Positions 16,613 through 26,790 of a stretch of DNA of 64,000 bases are shown here, piece after piece (within the stretch, counting starts at the first letter, position 1; each line of letters begins with the position of its first letter). The position numbers and the translations under genes were made by a program. The stretch is from an uncultured Prevotella sp. (lineage in GTDB: Bacteria > Bacteroidota > Bacteroidia > Bacteroidales > Bacteroidaceae). The stretch is from the NCBI GenBank assembly GCA_946548085.1, contig CAMNPN010000078.1, positions 1 to 64,000 on the forward strand, read 5' to 3'. The notes under the pieces were generated by a model, which was not told the DNA's origin, made no database searches, and worked only from the letters and a program-made list of their open reading frames with translations.

Positions 16613-17995
16613 TTACTTCTGGATGTACTTCTTGCCGTTCTTGATGACCAGACCCTTGTAAGAAGCGCTTACCTTCTGACCAGCGATATTGTAGATAGCG
16701 TCGCTATCCTGAGCAGCAGCCTTCACAGCGTTGATAGCAGATGCACCAGCGAGGGCTGCCTCATACTGCTCCTTTGTGCCAAGGTAGATACCCTTGATGT
16801 TGATCTTAGAAGCTTTACCCTTATCCTGGGTGAATACCTGACGAGCGTGCTTAGCATAGACGTCGCCTTTGAATTCGCTGTCAACACCGCCTACACCCTT
16901 CTCGATGATCTTTGTCTTCTCTACGGGAATACCAACGATGCCTGCTGCATCAGTGAGGTCAACCTGGTCGGTGTACCATACCTCACCCCAAGACTCTGTC
17001 TTCTGCCACTCAGAGTAGAAGATACCGAACTGGATGGCACCCTCAAATCCGTCGTAGTCAATCCAAAGATAGTCATAAGAGGAAACATCCAAATCCATGG
17101 TCTCGTTCAGGTTCCACCAGTTACCTGCCCATGTGCCAGCGTAATCCATAGCACCTTCAGCACCAGCAACCTTCAGAACTTCTCCAGCAGGCTCGGGAGT
17201 CGTGCCGCCTTCACCAATGATGGTGACGTCGCCCGACTTGATAGTCACGTTATCCTCAGTGCTGAATACGAAGCCACCTGCAGTAATCTTCGAACCGCTG
17301 GCGTTAACCACATACTTGCAGTCAGCGAATACGGGGAACTTGATGACACCAATGCCTCCTGCGGAGATGTTGGTCCACTTCGTTGTTCCGTCATCCTGTG
17401 CAGCCCAGCGAGCATCGTAGGCGGCCTTGTCGGTAGCCTTCAGGTACTCCTGCTCAGCAAACTCAACAGATGTGATGCCAGCCTCTTTCAGCCAGTTGTA
17501 CTCACCGGCACCGGTCAGTGTGAACTCATAGACCTCGGGCAGAGGATCCTTGTTGCCGATGGCAGCGAAGGTGTATCCAATAGCCTCGCCCTCTTCGAAC
17601 ACGGTGTAAGCCTTATTGGAGGAAGCCTTGTGGATGACATAGAGGAAACCGTCGGCCTTGGCCTCGAACTGGAGGAAAGCACCACTTACGGGAACTTTCA
17701 AAGTTGTGTTTGAAGAGGTACCATCCTCGTCCTTTGGGTTAGTAGCACCTTGCAAGCCGCCGTCGATTTCAGTATCACCTGCGGTGGCCTTTACTGACTG
17801 GGGCTTGTAAGTGTCATCGGCGCCAATGGTAGCCACGATACTGGCAGTCTCGCCAATTACTGTTCCTGCTGTCAGAGCTGTACCATTGTCTGCGTCCAAA
17901 CCCAGAACATTTTCTGCATTAAACGTACAGACTTCCTGTGCGTTCATTGTCATTGCTGCCATAATAGCAGCTGCGCTAAGTAGAAATTTTTTCAT
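16613..17995 (-). CDS. secreted protein with C-terminal GQKV/NGKK motif
   Basis: 460 residues with signal peptide MKKFLLSAAAIMAAMTMNA. No enzyme motif was recognised. Several beta-rich segments with repeated acidic Gly-Asp-Thr stretches suggest a surface or extracellular glycan-contact protein. The C terminus (AIYNIAGQKVSASYKG, then a short IKNGKKYIQK tail) matches the pattern seen at the end of the CE8 protein in this window (AIYNLQGVRIK...NGKKTVVK), so the two probably share a secretion or anchoring signal, as in type 9-like sorting domains; this is by resemblance only. It has its own promoter and lies downstream of the SusC-SusD-lipoprotein operon terminator. Confidence 0.75.
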   Translation of the reverse strand: MKKFLLSAAAIMAAMTMNAQEVCTFNAENVLGLDADNGTALTAGTVIGETASIVATIGADDTYKPQSVKATAGDTEIDGGLQGATNPKDEDGTSSNTTLKVPVSGAFLQFEAKADGFLYVIHKASSNKAYTVFEEGEAIGYTFAAIGNKDPLPEVYEFTLTGAGEYNWLKEAGITSVEFAEQEYLKATDKAAYDARWAAQDDGTTKWTNISAGGIGVIKFPVFADCKYVVNASGSKITAGGFVFSTEDNVTIKSGDVTIIGEGGTTPEPAGEVLKVAGAEGAMDYAGTWAGNWWNLNETMDLDVSSYDYLWIDYDGFEGAIQFGIFYSEWQKTESWGEVWYTDQVDLTDAAGIVGIPVEKTKIIEKGVGGVDSEFKGDVYAKHARQVFTQDKGKASKINIKGIYLGTKEQYEAALAGASAINAVKAAAQDSDAIYNIAGQKVSASYKGLVIKNGKKYIQK

Positions 17996-18039
17996 AAATT
18001 TAAAATTTAGTTTATAATTAGTAATGGTTTAATCCGATG

Positions 18040-18071
18040 CAAAGTTAAATCTTTATTTTTGAATATGCAAA
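18040..18071 (-). promoter_or_regulatory. promoter of the 16613-17995 gene
   Basis: Minus strand TAACTTTG (18047-18040) with TTTG (18071-18068) 20 bases upstream, matching the Bacteroidetes -7/-33 pair. Confidence 0.75.
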
Positions 18072-18103
18072 GATTTTGATTGATTTTTTGTTTAAAAGAG
18101 TTT

Positions 18104-18140
18104 AAAAGAGGGGAGCAAACTCTTTGCTGCCCCTCTTTTT
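18104..18140 (-). terminator. terminator after the Sus operon
   Basis: AAGAGGGGAGCAAA (18106-18119) pairs with TTTGCTGCCCCTCTT (18123-18137) with one bulge. The stem lies just below the lipoprotein gene; on the minus strand it is followed by TTTTAAAC. Confidence 0.75.
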
Positions 18141-18151
18141 ACATATTTATT

Positions 18152-18610
18152 CTATTTTTTTCCTATGAATTCATACTTAAATTCATAGTTCTTTCGGCCA
18201 ACCTTCTGACTCAAGGTGAATGATGAAATGAGGTTGCCTGATTCATCAATTCTTCCAGAGAAAGCTACTCCAAGTCCATTAGCACTGCTTACAGTCTGGT
18301 TAAAGAATTGGAAACCATAGTTGGAATGCCAGACATTGGCTAAGGATGTGGCATTCAGATCAGCCTCTGGACAAGAGAACGTGACGTTGGTTGCATTCGC
18401 ATCACTGGCAGCGGCTAATGTGATGGTGCCACTGTATGATGTAGTACCATCGTCGCCGGTGCGTGTCCAAGTTCCACTGTAGGTTCCGGCAGAGCCTTGG
18501 GCTGCCGTCGTGTCGTAGCTGATGTTGGGATCATCATTGTCGTCGCCACAGGCTACAAAAGTGCAGCTGAGTGCAAGGGCAGCAAATGCTGATAAAATAT
18601 ATTTCTTCAT
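18152..18610 (-). CDS. small surface lipoprotein of the Sus operon
   Basis: 152 residues; the signal peptide ends in a lipobox with Cys21 (FVAC), followed by the acidic GDDNDD that resembles the Bacteroidetes lipoprotein export signal, so it is probably displayed on the cell surface. The rest is beta-rich (GTYSGTWTRTGDDG, SYSGTITL, GVAFSGRIDESGNLI, YEFKYEFIGKK), like a small barrel of about 110 residues. Third gene after susC and susD, 36 bases behind susD, so likely a surface glycan-binding protein by position; no fold is recognised with certainty. Confidence 0.8.
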   Translation of the reverse strand: MKKYILSAFAALALSCTFVACGDDNDDPNISYDTTAAQGSAGTYSGTWTRTGDDGTTSYSGTITLAAASDANATNVTFSCPEADLNATSLANVWHSNYGFQFFNQTVSSANGLGVAFSGRIDESGNLISSFTLSQKVGRKNYEFKYEFIGKK

Positions 18611-18646
18611 TTTCTTCTTTCTTTTAGTTGTTAAACCTTAATGAGA

Positions 18647-20488
18647 TTAATAGCCAGGATTCTGGTCATCATTGGTTATGCCAGTGTTGGCACTAATCTC
18701 GTTGGTGGGAATAGGACGATACCACCTGATATTGCCGTCGCTGCCTTTCATGGCCGACTCGTCGCTGATGTACTCGCTGAACTGTACGTTGTAGCGGACA
18801 AGTTGCTTTGTGCGGCGGAGGTCCATCCAACGGTGTCCCTCTGCATAGAGTTCACGGGCACGCTCATCAAGGATAAGATCAATTTCCTTGATATTGAAAC
18901 TGCCAGTGGTGGAATACTCAGGCTGGTATGCACTGAAGGATGCAAGGGCGGGAAGACCGGCGCGACCGCGGACGGCATTGATTTTCTCCAGGGCCTGAGC
19001 TGTCTGACCTGCCATCAGGTAAGCCTCGGCAGCAATCAGATACATGTCACTGACGTGGAGCACCACGATGTCGCGATAGTCGTTGCTCTTGTTGGTGAAA
19101 TCTGCAGCAGCATCGTCAAACTTCTTCACACAGGCACCATTGCTGGTCTGGGCGTTGTAGTCGGAGATTGATACCTTGGTTTTCGTCCACTTGGCATTTC
19201 CGTTGTTGTCCTGCACATAGACCCAGTTGGTCACTTGTGGCAATGTCAGCAGAGAAACGCGAACATCTGCATTTGCATAGACGTCTTTGTCGGCAATAAG
19301 CTGGCTCTGATGCTCATCAATCCATGCCTGAACCTCGGCCTCAGTGTAGTAGTATGGGAAATATACCTTACAGATGGCCATCTTTGCTTTGTCGGCATCG
19401 GTTGCGTTATAGTATGCGTAGTATCCCTCTGTTCCCCAGGCAGGTATGCCGCTGGCATCCTTCTTGGAATTGTACATCACCATCATATATGTGGCAGCAT
19501 AGCGATTGTCACCCTTCTCGAAGAGATACATGCTCTTCTGAGACTGGCAGTCTTCAGAACTGGCACCCTTGATACCGCTGGCATCGTAGGCTCCGTAATA
19601 GCCGCCGAAGGCTCCGCTCATGGCGTGTCCTCCATCGATGATGTCACCAGGATAGCCGTTGCGCTCATACTGGATGGAGAAGATCTCCTCCTCGTTACCC
19701 TCATTGAAGGGTGACCACTTATCCTCGAAAGACATGGTCAGGCTTATGCCGTTAATGGCTTTCTCTGCCCAAGAGGCAGCCTGACTGAAATTAGAGGTGC
19801 TGTTGACATTATAAGATCCATCGATGGCGTTGCCTAATGATGTGTCGATGTCCCAGCCTGCTGCCAGATAAACCTTGGCGAGCAAGGCTGCTACAGCCTG
19901 CTTGCTGGCCTTGCCAGAATGATTCTGAGCAGGTAATGAAGAACTGTTATACAGGTTCGTCAGATCTTCAATCATGGCGTTATAGACATCATTCAGCGGT
20001 GTGCGGGGATAGTTTTTCTCTGCACTGTTGATATACTCTGTAATGTAGGGTACATCACCAAACTGCTGAGTCAGTATATAATAGCCGTAGTTGCGAAGGA
20101 AACGTGCTTCCTGTCCTAACTCTGAGTCGGCTCCAGCGTAAGAGATGACACCATTTGACAAGTTTATGGTCTTGTAAAGGTTTGCATATAGACTTGTGAT
20201 GGTACCATTGTCTGCGTTAAAGGTATATGTATCGAAATCCGATACGGTTTTACCACGGGTATGGATGTACAGGTCTGTACCTCTGCTGTACAGGTCTGGA
20301 CTGAAACCGTATGACTTCAGACTGCTGTAGGCAGCTGTCAGCAGTGTAGACGCATCCTTCCCGAAGACATCATCTGCCGTTTGTCCGCCCGCCGACTTGT
20401 TCTCGGCTTCCAGGAAGTCGCTGCAGGCTGTCAGTGTGAAACCTGCTAAGAGGGCGGCAATTATTGATAAATATATATTCTTTTTCAT
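18647..20488 (-). CDS. SusD/RagB family glycan-binding lipoprotein
   Basis: 613 residues; signal peptide with lipobox Cys22 (LTAC) and the N-terminal SusD start (DFLEAENKSAGGQT). The C-terminal RagB/SusD signature is clear: INAVRGRAGLPAL, IDLILDERARELYAEGHRW, LRRTKQL, and YRPIPTNEI near the end. SusD-like proteins sit as a lid on SusC and bind oligosaccharides at the outer membrane. The stop-to-start gap after susC is 22 bases. The surrounding enzymes suggest pectic oligosaccharides as the ligand (inference). Confidence 0.96.
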   Translation of the reverse strand: MKKNIYLSIIAALLAGFTLTACSDFLEAENKSAGGQTADDVFGKDASTLLTAAYSSLKSYGFSPDLYSRGTDLYIHTRGKTVSDFDTYTFNADNGTITSLYANLYKTINLSNGVISYAGADSELGQEARFLRNYGYYILTQQFGDVPYITEYINSAEKNYPRTPLNDVYNAMIEDLTNLYNSSSLPAQNHSGKASKQAVAALLAKVYLAAGWDIDTSLGNAIDGSYNVNSTSNFSQAASWAEKAINGISLTMSFEDKWSPFNEGNEEEIFSIQYERNGYPGDIIDGGHAMSGAFGGYYGAYDASGIKGASSEDCQSQKSMYLFEKGDNRYAATYMMVMYNSKKDASGIPAWGTEGYYAYYNATDADKAKMAICKVYFPYYYTEAEVQAWIDEHQSQLIADKDVYANADVRVSLLTLPQVTNWVYVQDNNGNAKWTKTKVSISDYNAQTSNGACVKKFDDAAADFTNKSNDYRDIVVLHVSDMYLIAAEAYLMAGQTAQALEKINAVRGRAGLPALASFSAYQPEYSTTGSFNIKEIDLILDERARELYAEGHRWMDLRRTKQLVRYNVQFSEYISDESAMKGSDGNIRWYRPIPTNEISANTGITNDDQNPGY

Positions 20489-20510
20489 ATTATCTTATGT
20501 ATTGATTATA

Positions 20511-23500
20511 TTAGAACTTAATGCTTGCACCGACCTGATAGTTAATGGTGCTCGGACCATCCTGCTTGACTCCGGCATGCGCCCACTCAGGATCGAAACC
20601 TTTGTAGCCTGTGAACACGAACGGATTGGTAACCGTTGCATAAAGGCGGAGGTGCTTGCATCCGAACTTGTTGAGGAAGTTCTTTTCGAACGTGTAACCC
20701 AGCGTGATGTTCTTCACTTTCATGAAGGAAGCACTTGAGATACCCTTGGCCTGATTCCATTCAGATGCCTGGCGGCCAACACCACTGCTGCTACCACCAT
20801 TGTTCGGGAAAGGATATTCACCATAGTGGGTGCTCTCCTGATACTTCGGGTTGATATAGGTACCGTCTTCATTCAAACCGTCACAGTCAACCAGGGTTCC
20901 TGCAGGGATATACCAGTCCATATTCAGTTTCTGGCGGCCACGGTCACCGAGGTCGAGGATGTTGCTGGTCAGGAAGGAAGAGTAGACTTTATAACCCACC
21001 TTGGCATAGAGTGAGAACGAGAAGTCCCAGTTCTTCCAGCTCAGATTTGAGGTGAAGCTGCCTGTCCAGTCAGGATCCATGCTCTGAATAGAGCGGTCTT
21101 CGGGATCGATGTTGCCATCGCCGTTCTGGTCAACTACCCAGGGCTGACCTTCTGTCAGACCGTAGACCTTATAGAAATAATCATACTCCTTCATGGTAGA
21201 GCCCGGTGTCAGACCTGCATTCTTGGCAGCAATGTTATCGGGAACAACCATGTCACGGTCGGTAACAATGCCTCCCCACTCGTAGGCATAAGTGTTGTTG
21301 GCGGAATAGCCAACGAATAAATTATCCGTTTGGCCTTTACCAAGCACTCTATCACCTGTACCGTTGATCTCGCGTACCTTATTTTTATTATGGGCGAAAG
21401 TGAAGGTTGTTTCCCAATGCCAATCCTTATTCTCTACATTGATAGTCGTCAAGGCAATCTCAACACCAGTATTGCGTACAGAACCAATATTGGTTACCAT
21501 GGTGCCGCCACCAGAAACTAAGGGAAGTTGAACGGGGAAGAGCAAATCCTTGGAAGTCTTCTGGTAGACATCGATGCTACCATTGATGCGGCCACCAAAG
21601 AAACCGAAGTCAATACCTGCGTTGTACTCAGTAGAGGTTTCCCACTTCAGGTCTTTATTCACAATGCTTGATGCTGTGTAACCTGTGCTGTAGGCACCTC
21701 CAAAAGGATAACTCATCGGGGAGGAGAGAGTCTGTTGAGTATCATAGGCCCTGATACCCGTGTTGTTACCTGTTACACCATAGGACAGACGAAGCTTCAG
21801 GTTGCTGAGCCAGTTGATATTCTGCATGAAAGGTTCTTCAGAGATGCGCCAGGCTGCAGCGGCAGAGGGGAAGGTTCCCCAGCGATTGTCCTTGGTGAAC
21901 TTGGAACTACCATCACGACGGAAGGTGGCGGTCAGCAGGTAGCGTCCCTTGTAGCCGTAGTTTAGACGTGCTGCGTAGGAGGTCATGCTCGACTCACTGT
22001 AACTTGAGCCAGAGCCGTCAGAAAGACCAGTCGTTCCATCAGATCTCTTTGCAGTACCCATGTTCCACCAGTCTGTCAGTTCCATTACGTCATTACCAGA
22101 CATGTTGATTCTCTCAGTGTTACTTGCCTCTTGTGAGAAAAGAAGCATAATACCGATATTGTGATCGTTGGCAATGGTCGTGTTATAGTTGAGGATGTTA
22201 TCCCATGTCCATGAGAAACCACGATTGGTCGTAAGACTTGCTGAGTTCTGGGTCAGACCAGAATCATAGAAATTGCCGTTCTCGTCCTTGTATCCCTCAA
22301 AATAGCCTTCACGATAGTTGTTATAGCTTGGCGAGAGGGTGGTCTTGAAGTCCAGACCCTTGATAATGTCGAACTTGACATAGAAGTTACCTAAGATTCG
22401 CCAGGTCTCACGCTCCTTGCTGGTGCTCATCATCTTGAGCAGTGGGTTGGGCTCATCGGAGAACTGGTAGGATGTTGTCCTCAGGGCTGCGTTATTACCA
22501 GGCTTGGCATTGAGGTTGCCGTCGGCATCGTATGGAGTCATGTAGGGGTTCATACGGAAAGCACTCTGAATAGCGGCATCATTGGCATACTCATTTTTAA
22601 TACGGGCAGCATTAAAACTGAATCCAGCACTTACAACTTTGTTGATCTTGGCATCGATGCTACCCTTGAAGTTGATGCGATTGGACTTATCGCCCTTGTA
22701 TACGCCTTCCTCACCATTGTAACCGACACCCATGTGGTAATGGATTGTCTCGCTACCGCCACTTACTGCGAGGTAGTGGTTCTGCTGGCTACCGTTCTGT
22801 GTCACAAGGTCAGGCCAATCATAGGTGTTTCCGCTTGCCAGCATTTCCTTCATGCGATAGGCACCGGAGCCTTCTGCCTCACGAAGCAAGCATTGCTCGA
22901 GGATGGTTCCGCCAATCTGATAGACGGGGTGAGAGGAATTGGTGGTTGTTGCTGATGCTCCATTGCCAGCCTGGGTCAAGAACTTCATAAAACGGAAGTT
23001 GTAGAACTGCTGTCCGTTCATGAACTCCGGCATACGGGCAGTCTTAGACCAGCCGTAGTATCCGTCATAACTGATAACGGGCTTCTGTTCGCCCTTCTTC
23101 ACGGTGGTTCCTCCCTTGGTGGTTACCATCACGACACCTGCCGTAGCACGAGAACCATAGATGGCAGTTGATGAAGCATCCTTCAATACGTCGATGCGCT
23201 CGATGTCCTGGGGGTTCAGCCAGTCGATATCATCACACATTACTCCGTCAACCACATAGAGTGGGGTGGTGTCGGAGTTGATGGACGATCTACCACGAAT
23301 TTCAATGTTGTAACTGCCGCCACGACCAGAGGTCTGGGTGATGTTTACACCAGGGTTGCTACCCTGCAGGTTACCCAGCACAGAGGGAGCACCCTTGGCA
23401 TTCAACTGCTCGGTATTCACAGAAGATACCGAACCCGTCAGGTCCTGCTTCTTCATCGTACCATAACCTACGACCACCACGTCCTGAAGGGTTGTAGCAT

Positions 23501-23795
23501 CTTCCTTCAGCACGATGTTGACCGAAGTCTTACCTGCGACATTGACATCCTGCGACTGCATACCGATGTATGAAATCGTCAGCACTTTGCCGCCGTCCAT
23601 CTTAATGGTGAAGTTACCGTCGAAGTCAGTCACTGTGGCATTCTTGGTACCTTTCTCCATTACAGTAGCGCCGATGACGGCCTCGCCCGTTTCATCGACC
23701 ACATTTCCTGTCACCGTCTGAGCAGATACTGTGCCAACGAAAAGGCTTAGTACCAGCATCAGCGCGATGCGGAACGCTTTCAAATTACCTTGCAT
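20511..23795 (-). CDS. SusC/RagA TonB-dependent outer-membrane transporter
   Basis: 1094 residues. After a signal peptide (cut near VSAQ) come a carboxypeptidase-like beta-sandwich (about 27-105, GNVVDETGEAVIGATV), a TonB-box region (about 105-115), the plug (RGRSSINSDTTPLYVVDGV, DVLKDASSTAIYGSRATAGV) and a 22-strand barrel ending in terminal Phe. It imports oligosaccharides with its SusD partner. First gene of the susC-susD-lipoprotein operon. Its -7 box is at 23858-23865 and an ACGTAAACGTTT motif shared with the other pectin operon lies about 200 bases upstream. Confidence 0.97.
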   Translation of the reverse strand: MQGNLKAFRIALMLVLSLFVGTVSAQTVTGNVVDETGEAVIGATVMEKGTKNATVTDFDGNFTIKMDGGKVLTISYIGMQSQDVNVAGKTSVNIVLKEDATTLQDVVVVGYGTMKKQDLTGSVSSVNTEQLNAKGAPSVLGNLQGSNPGVNITQTSGRGGSYNIEIRGRSSINSDTTPLYVVDGVMCDDIDWLNPQDIERIDVLKDASSTAIYGSRATAGVVMVTTKGGTTVKKGEQKPVISYDGYYGWSKTARMPEFMNGQQFYNFRFMKFLTQAGNGASATTTNSSHPVYQIGGTILEQCLLREAEGSGAYRMKEMLASGNTYDWPDLVTQNGSQQNHYLAVSGGSETIHYHMGVGYNGEEGVYKGDKSNRINFKGSIDAKINKVVSAGFSFNAARIKNEYANDAAIQSAFRMNPYMTPYDADGNLNAKPGNNAALRTTSYQFSDEPNPLLKMMSTSKERETWRILGNFYVKFDIIKGLDFKTTLSPSYNNYREGYFEGYKDENGNFYDSGLTQNSASLTTNRGFSWTWDNILNYNTTIANDHNIGIMLLFSQEASNTERINMSGNDVMELTDWWNMGTAKRSDGTTGLSDGSGSSYSESSMTSYAARLNYGYKGRYLLTATFRRDGSSKFTKDNRWGTFPSAAAAWRISEEPFMQNINWLSNLKLRLSYGVTGNNTGIRAYDTQQTLSSPMSYPFGGAYSTGYTASSIVNKDLKWETSTEYNAGIDFGFFGGRINGSIDVYQKTSKDLLFPVQLPLVSGGGTMVTNIGSVRNTGVEIALTTINVENKDWHWETTFTFAHNKNKVREINGTGDRVLGKGQTDNLFVGYSANNTYAYEWGGIVTDRDMVVPDNIAAKNAGLTPGSTMKEYDYFYKVYGLTEGQPWVVDQNGDGNIDPEDRSIQSMDPDWTGSFTSNLSWKNWDFSFSLYAKVGYKVYSSFLTSNILDLGDRGRQKLNMDWYIPAGTLVDCDGLNEDGTYINPKYQESTHYGEYPFPNNGGSSSGVGRQASEWNQAKGISSASFMKVKNITLGYTFEKNFLNKFGCKHLRLYATVTNPFVFTGYKGFDPEWAHAGVKQDGPSTINYQVGASIKF

Positions 23796-23857
23796 ACTTA
23801 GTTATTAATTAGTTATTATTATAAATTTGTTTTATTTCGTTAGTCGCTATTTCTTTG

Positions 23858-23865
23858 CAAATATA
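23858..23865 (-). promoter_or_regulatory. -7 box of the susC operon
   Basis: Minus strand TATATTTG matches TAnnTTTG; it lies 62 bases before the susC start. No clear -33 box was found at 19-20 bases. Confidence 0.55.
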
Positions 23866-23992
23866 CTAATAAAAGCACAAATACGTGATGATATTTTGCA
23901 ATTATAAGTAATATTAACACTTCAACGGCGCATATCCGTTGCAAAATTACTTAGTTTTGAGGGATTATTCATCAATATTTGCTAAAAACAAC

Positions 23993-24004
23993 ACGTAAAC
24001 GTTT
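23993..24004. promoter_or_regulatory. candidate operator, copy 1
   Basis: ACGTAAACGTTT, upstream of susC and 27 bases from the terminator of the preceding operon. The core ACGTAAACGTT also occurs upstream of the GH28 fusion gene. It resembles LacI-family operators. Confidence 0.4.
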
Positions 24005-24029
24005 GCAAAAGTGTTAAATCGTTGTATAA

Positions 24030-24066
24030 AAATAAGGTGTAGTCACAAAAGGGCTACACCTTATTT
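24030..24066 (-). terminator. terminator after the GH28-PL1-CE8 operon
   Basis: AATAAGGTGTAG (24031-24042) and CTACACCTTATT (24054-24065) are perfect 12-base inverses; the minus strand continues TTTTAT. Confidence 0.85.
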
Positions 24067-24085
24067 ATATTATAAAGGGAAGAAG

Positions 24086-26764
24086 CTATTTCACAACCGT
24101 CTTTTTACCGTTGATGATATAGATTCCCTTACCGGGCTGCTTGATGCGGACACCCTGCAGGTTGTAGATAGCATCTTCACCCATTGATCTCTTGACAGCT
24201 TGGATGCCGGTGGTTCCTGCGACATGAGCCTTCGGGCCAAGACCGCCCATCGCATTGGCTGCCCGGATAGACAGGCTGTAAAGATCGGGGTTGACCTCAA
24301 TCTTGTAAGAGGTCGCGTCAGTCACCGTGATGAACTTGTCGTTCATGAACAGGGCATAGGCCTTGGCTCCGTCGACAGCCGTCCAGGTGATGTTGCCATT
24401 ATCGTATTTGGCATCGGCAGGGGCTGCTATCTGTACGGTGGACTTGGCGGGGTCCCAAGGCTTTTCGGCATTGGCAGAGAACATCTTGTCGTAGTCGAAG
24501 GCAGATGCCATGCTGGCGCTAAGAACGGTCTGGAAGCTGGACTTGATCCTGATGGTGTTCGATTCTGGCGTGATGTCGATGCCATTAGCGTCCATGGTGT
24601 TGTATTCACCAAACACCTCGGGGTCTATCTCTGTGCGTCCCTCTTCTGTCCAGCGTGTGCTCACAATGGAGTTCTCTGCGTGTTCATCAAGTGTGGTGCT
24701 CAGATAGACGGCAATGGGCTGGTTGCTCCATGTGCGTCCGAAGCTCCATCCGCCCTTGCCTTCTGAGAGGTCTGCTATCTTACACTGATCAAAGACGTGT
24801 CCAAACTTTGTCATCGTACGGGGGGCAACGATCATGCGTGTTCCGCCTCCATCAGTGAACCGCGGTTCGAGTGACAGCGTGGAGTTCTTGATGCGAATGT
24901 CTCCGCCTCCGCAGATGAAATCGACGGCGCCATGGATGTCGCAGTCTTCCCAGTAGGCCTGCGACCTGTTGTTCATGCTATAGTATGTTCCTTCATAGGA
25001 GAGCATCCTGATGTTCTTGCCGACAGTATAGTTGCCCAGGTCGTTGAACGCTGCGGCGGCACCTTGTGAATCGCTATCGTAATATGGGTAGGCATTCTTT
25101 AAGGTAAGGTCTTGCAGATAGAGGTTTGTGGAGGTGTTCTTTAACAGGTCTGCAGTACCTAATCCTTCTGCTTCATAATCGGGCGTGGTGACAATGACGG
25201 TACTGTCTGCCGACTGTCCGATCATCGAGATGTTGTATCCGCTGATGGTTGTCTCTACAGCGTTACCCAGTCCGTATGTCCCCTTCGGGATAAAGATATA
25301 CAGGCGCTCGGCATTTTTCGTGCTGTTGAGCGTGTTGGCCATCTCAATGACATCGAGGAGGCTGTTTGCGTCGTCGGGATTCACGATAAACCAGTTGCCT
25401 TGGTTGGTATAGTTCGCATCGGCTGTGTTTATAATCCTGATGCTGTGTATCTTTACTTCGCTGGCAGATTTGATGTCGAGGGAGATCGTCCCACCTTCAC
25501 CTTCGTAGGAATAATTGATGACATCCCCGTCGTCCTTGACGTTTGCCTTAAAGACAGCCAGCGTGTCGCCAGCTTCTGACTTGACGATGATGGAGTCGGC
25601 CGCATTCTCCTGACAGAGCCTCAGGCTGATCGTCGCTTTCGGACCAACGAGAAGTTCGATCTTATTCCCGTTTTTGAAAGCCCAACCGTGTTCTTTGTCA
25701 TACCAATAGTATCCCTGTCCCTTTGGCGTGAACGCCTCATGGTTGTCAGGGTCGAAGTAGATGTCTGTGAGGTCGAAGTTGTATATCGCAGATGTGCTGG
25801 CCTCTTCTATGATGGTGGTGACGGCATAGAGGCTGATGTCTGTATTGACCGTCTCGCCGACGGTGTACTTCCGACCTCCAAAAGACTCATGATACCAGCC
25901 ACGCATCTTGTAACCCTCGCTTACTGTGACGGCATCGTCGCTGACATCGAAGGTCTCGATGGTCTTGCCTAACTCGCGAAGACTCTCTTTTAAGACCGTT
26001 ATGCCATCGCTGTCATAATAAGTTAACTTGACGCTGGGCTTCTGGGTGATGTTCAGCGTGTACTCTACCGTCTGCTCCCCATTGCTTAGGCTTATGACGA
26101 CGGTACATTTTGTGTCGTCGACAGTATAGCTAATGTTGTCAACCACGCCGGTGAGGGCTGTTGCGGAGATAGGATTCTTTTCATTCACCATCGGCGCATC
26201 AAACGCAAGTTCAATACTTACCTCAAAGGCTGTCCCGAATAATTCTGCAGCAGTGTATGGCGCTCCATTAATGGTCAGGGCTTCAAGAGCCGGCGGATCC
26301 AATGGCTTTGGCTTTTCTTTCTGTACAACACTGATGCTTAAGAGGCTTCCGCCATTGTTGACAATGAGCACGTAGCCGTTTTTGACGTCTGCTTCTGTAG
26401 CGGTGTAGTCGGTGCCGGCCTCGACGGCGGCTTCACCTCCAATAGTGTAGGCAAAGTCTTCGCCACCTTTAACGGTGACCGCGTCGAGGGTGGTATTAAC
26501 CGGGACCTTAAAGGCTACGCCATCTTCGATGGTAATGCCGTTCTCGGTAGCTTCGATTTTGTTACCGTTAGACTCGACGGTCAGGTCGATGCCATTGTTG
26601 CTGATGGTGACAGGGTTGGCACTTTCTGACGCAGCAGCCAGCTGGGATATTGTTGCCTCGTCTTTAAAGTCCCATGTCGCGGTTATGTCCTGAGCATCGG
26701 CAAGGCCTGCCAGCAAACATAAGAGCCACAGGCAGGCTGTTCTTTGTAATGATAGTTTTAACAT
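24086..26764 (-). CDS. multidomain CE8 pectinesterase
   Basis: 892 residues, secreted (signal peptide to about ADA24). The N-terminal third has small beta-rich repeats, including a listeria/bacteroides-type repeat (YYDSDG...RGWYHESFGG). The catalytic right-handed beta-helix covers about 470-790: PKGTYGLGNAVET, then YYSMNNRSQAYWEDCDI, GAVDFICGGG with a predicted catalytic Asp, and SFGRTWSNQPIAVYL in place of the usual LGRPW. It is expected to remove methyl esters from pectin so that lyases and polygalacturonases can act. The C terminus carries the same NGKK tail motif as the 16613 protein. Third gene of the GH28-PL1-CE8 operon. Confidence 0.88.
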   Translation of the reverse strand: MLKLSLQRTACLWLLCLLAGLADAQDITATWDFKDEATISQLAAASESANPVTISNNGIDLTVESNGNKIEATENGITIEDGVAFKVPVNTTLDAVTVKGGEDFAYTIGGEAAVEAGTDYTATEADVKNGYVLIVNNGGSLLSISVVQKEKPKPLDPPALEALTINGAPYTAAELFGTAFEVSIELAFDAPMVNEKNPISATALTGVVDNISYTVDDTKCTVVISLSNGEQTVEYTLNITQKPSVKLTYYDSDGITVLKESLRELGKTIETFDVSDDAVTVSEGYKMRGWYHESFGGRKYTVGETVNTDISLYAVTTIIEEASTSAIYNFDLTDIYFDPDNHEAFTPKGQGYYWYDKEHGWAFKNGNKIELLVGPKATISLRLCQENAADSIIVKSEAGDTLAVFKANVKDDGDVINYSYEGEGGTISLDIKSASEVKIHSIRIINTADANYTNQGNWFIVNPDDANSLLDVIEMANTLNSTKNAERLYIFIPKGTYGLGNAVETTISGYNISMIGQSADSTVIVTTPDYEAEGLGTADLLKNTSTNLYLQDLTLKNAYPYYDSDSQGAAAAFNDLGNYTVGKNIRMLSYEGTYYSMNNRSQAYWEDCDIHGAVDFICGGGDIRIKNSTLSLEPRFTDGGGTRMIVAPRTMTKFGHVFDQCKIADLSEGKGGWSFGRTWSNQPIAVYLSTTLDEHAENSIVSTRWTEEGRTEIDPEVFGEYNTMDANGIDITPESNTIRIKSSFQTVLSASMASAFDYDKMFSANAEKPWDPAKSTVQIAAPADAKYDNGNITWTAVDGAKAYALFMNDKFITVTDATSYKIEVNPDLYSLSIRAANAMGGLGPKAHVAGTTGIQAVKRSMGEDAIYNLQGVRIKQPGKGIYIINGKKTVVK

Positions 26765-26790
26765 GTAATCTTAGAATTAATATGGATAAG

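Noticed and set aside
16544..17713. 389-codon ORF on the plus strand
   Set aside because: Antisense to the secreted protein with signal peptide, own promoter and terminator on the minus strand.
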